Under the pieces are notes generated by a model that saw only the letters and a list, made by a program, of their open reading frames with translations, was not told the origin of the DNA and ran no database searches. Both the position numbers and the translations under genes were made by a program. A stretch of DNA of 64,000 nucleotides from SAR202 cluster bacterium Io17-Chloro-G6 (lineage in GTDB: Bacteria > Chloroflexota > Dehalococcoidia > UBA3495), in NCBI GenBank assembly GCA_002816585.1, contig MUCT01000002.1, positions 1-64,000 of the forward strand, given 5' to 3'. Shown piece by piece: positions 63,593-64,000 of this stretch (the first letter of the stretch is position 1; the number at the start of each line of letters is the position of its first letter).

Positions 63593-64000
63593 ATGACCCT
63601 AGCACCAGTCAAACACGCCCACTACTTTGCCGATTTCCAGTCGTTGAGCCAGGGACCCGGAGCCGGAGCCCCATCTTGGCTTCAGGACATCCGGGAAGAC
63701 GCCTGGTCCAGGTTCAGCGACACCGGATTCCCAACCGCCAGGAGGGGCAACGAACGCTGGAAATACACCAATGTCGGCCCCATCGCCAAGATTGACTTCG
63801 GTCTGCCATTCAGCACTACTTTAGCCAATGGAACAAAGACCTTGGCCCCGTCGTATCAGCTAGATGGGCCAGCGGTATATCACCTAGTCTACGTTGACGG
63901 CCGTTTTTCCGATGATCTTTCTTCGACTGCTGCCGGGTCCGGCGGAGTAACCGCTGCCAGCTTGGCTACAGCCGTCGCCGATAGCAGCCTCGATCTGGAA
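63593..64000 (+). CDS. sufD: Fe-S cluster assembly protein SufD, N-terminal part (cut by window end)
   Basis: 136 codons visible from ATG 63593 to the window end. PSWLQDIREDAWSRFSDTGF, PTARRGNERWKYTNVGPIAK is the characteristic SufD/SufB-like N-terminal pattern (W-x-x-x-R-x-x-A-W, W-K-Y-T-N). It follows sufC by 24 nt in the same operon. The remainder lies outside the window. Confidence 0.92.
   Translation, partial: MTLAPVKHAHYFADFQSLSQGPGAGAPSWLQDIREDAWSRFSDTGFPTARRGNERWKYTNVGPIAKIDFGLPFSTTLANGTKTLAPSYQLDGPAVYHLVYVDGRFSDDLSSTAAGSGGVTAASLATAVADSSLDLE

Overview
The window looks like a chromosomal segment of a free-living, probably marine bacterium of the Chloroflexota, most like the SAR202/Dehalococcoidia lineages. 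This is inferred from gene content, not from a marker gene: several luciferase-like flavin monooxygenases, crotonases, an acyl-CoA dehydrogenase, a full hopanoid cluster, late cobalamin genes and a SufBCD operon on GC-rich DNA. No rRNA, phage, integrase, transposase or CRISPR array is visible.

Layout. 1-6.8 kb: catabolic enzymes (HpcH/HpaI aldolase, two luciferase-like monooxygenases, one of them a truncated relic, an alpha/beta hydrolase, a dienelactone hydrolase), an OsmC-like gene with an in-frame TGA, and a dppC relic. 6.8-14.3 kb: crotonase, TlyA, PncC-like protein, penicillin acylase, MBL hydrolase, a tRNA-like element, a VOC protein and a GrdB-like gene with a second in-frame TGA. 14.5-21.3 kb: a late cobalamin operon (cbiA-cobO-cobT-cobS-cbiB-cobD) followed by a PPOX flavoprotein. 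21.4-32.3 kb: M16 peptidase, HtrA, RNase PH, ComEC/ComEA, branched-chain aminotransferase, PlsY and two membrane proteins. 32.4-36.3 kb: ASST-like protein, cupin, a small AT-richer pair of orphan genes and an F420/FMN monooxygenase. 36.3-46 kb: hopanoid operon on the minus strand (prenyl synthase, HpnH, HpnG, HpnA, squalene-hopene cyclase, YjbQ, squalene/phytoene synthase, epimerase, nucleoside hydrolase). 46-50.4 kb: a gene-free regulatory stretch, then DUF1800, DUF1501 and an NHL-repeat protein. 50.5-61 kb: MoaB/MogA, HIT, crotonase, acyl-CoA dehydrogenase, pyruvate phosphate dikinase, aldo/keto reductase, DUF1802, LysR and TatD. 61.2-64 kb: sufB-sufC-sufD (cut by the window end) behind a promoter with an Rrf2/IscR-like operator.

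The most notable observation is a pair of probable selenoproteins. The OsmC-like gene (1808-2830) has TGA exactly where the family has its peroxidatic Cys, and a second, apparently inert OsmC-like domain. The GrdB-like gene (13138-14338, minus) reads U-P-A-C across TGA. Both TGAs are followed at 21 and 18 nt by hairpins with three-base loops beginning GU, as expected of bacterial SECIS elements. No sel genes lie in the window, so Sec decoding must be confirmed elsewhere in the genome.

How the genes work together: the cobalamin operon covers a,c-diamidation, adenosylation, lower-ligand activation, nucleotide-loop joining and side-arm formation. The hopanoid operon covers prenyl diphosphate to cyclised hopene and then adenosylhopane side-chain chemistry. 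The suf operon supplies Fe-S clusters, needed for example by the radical-SAM enzyme HpnH.
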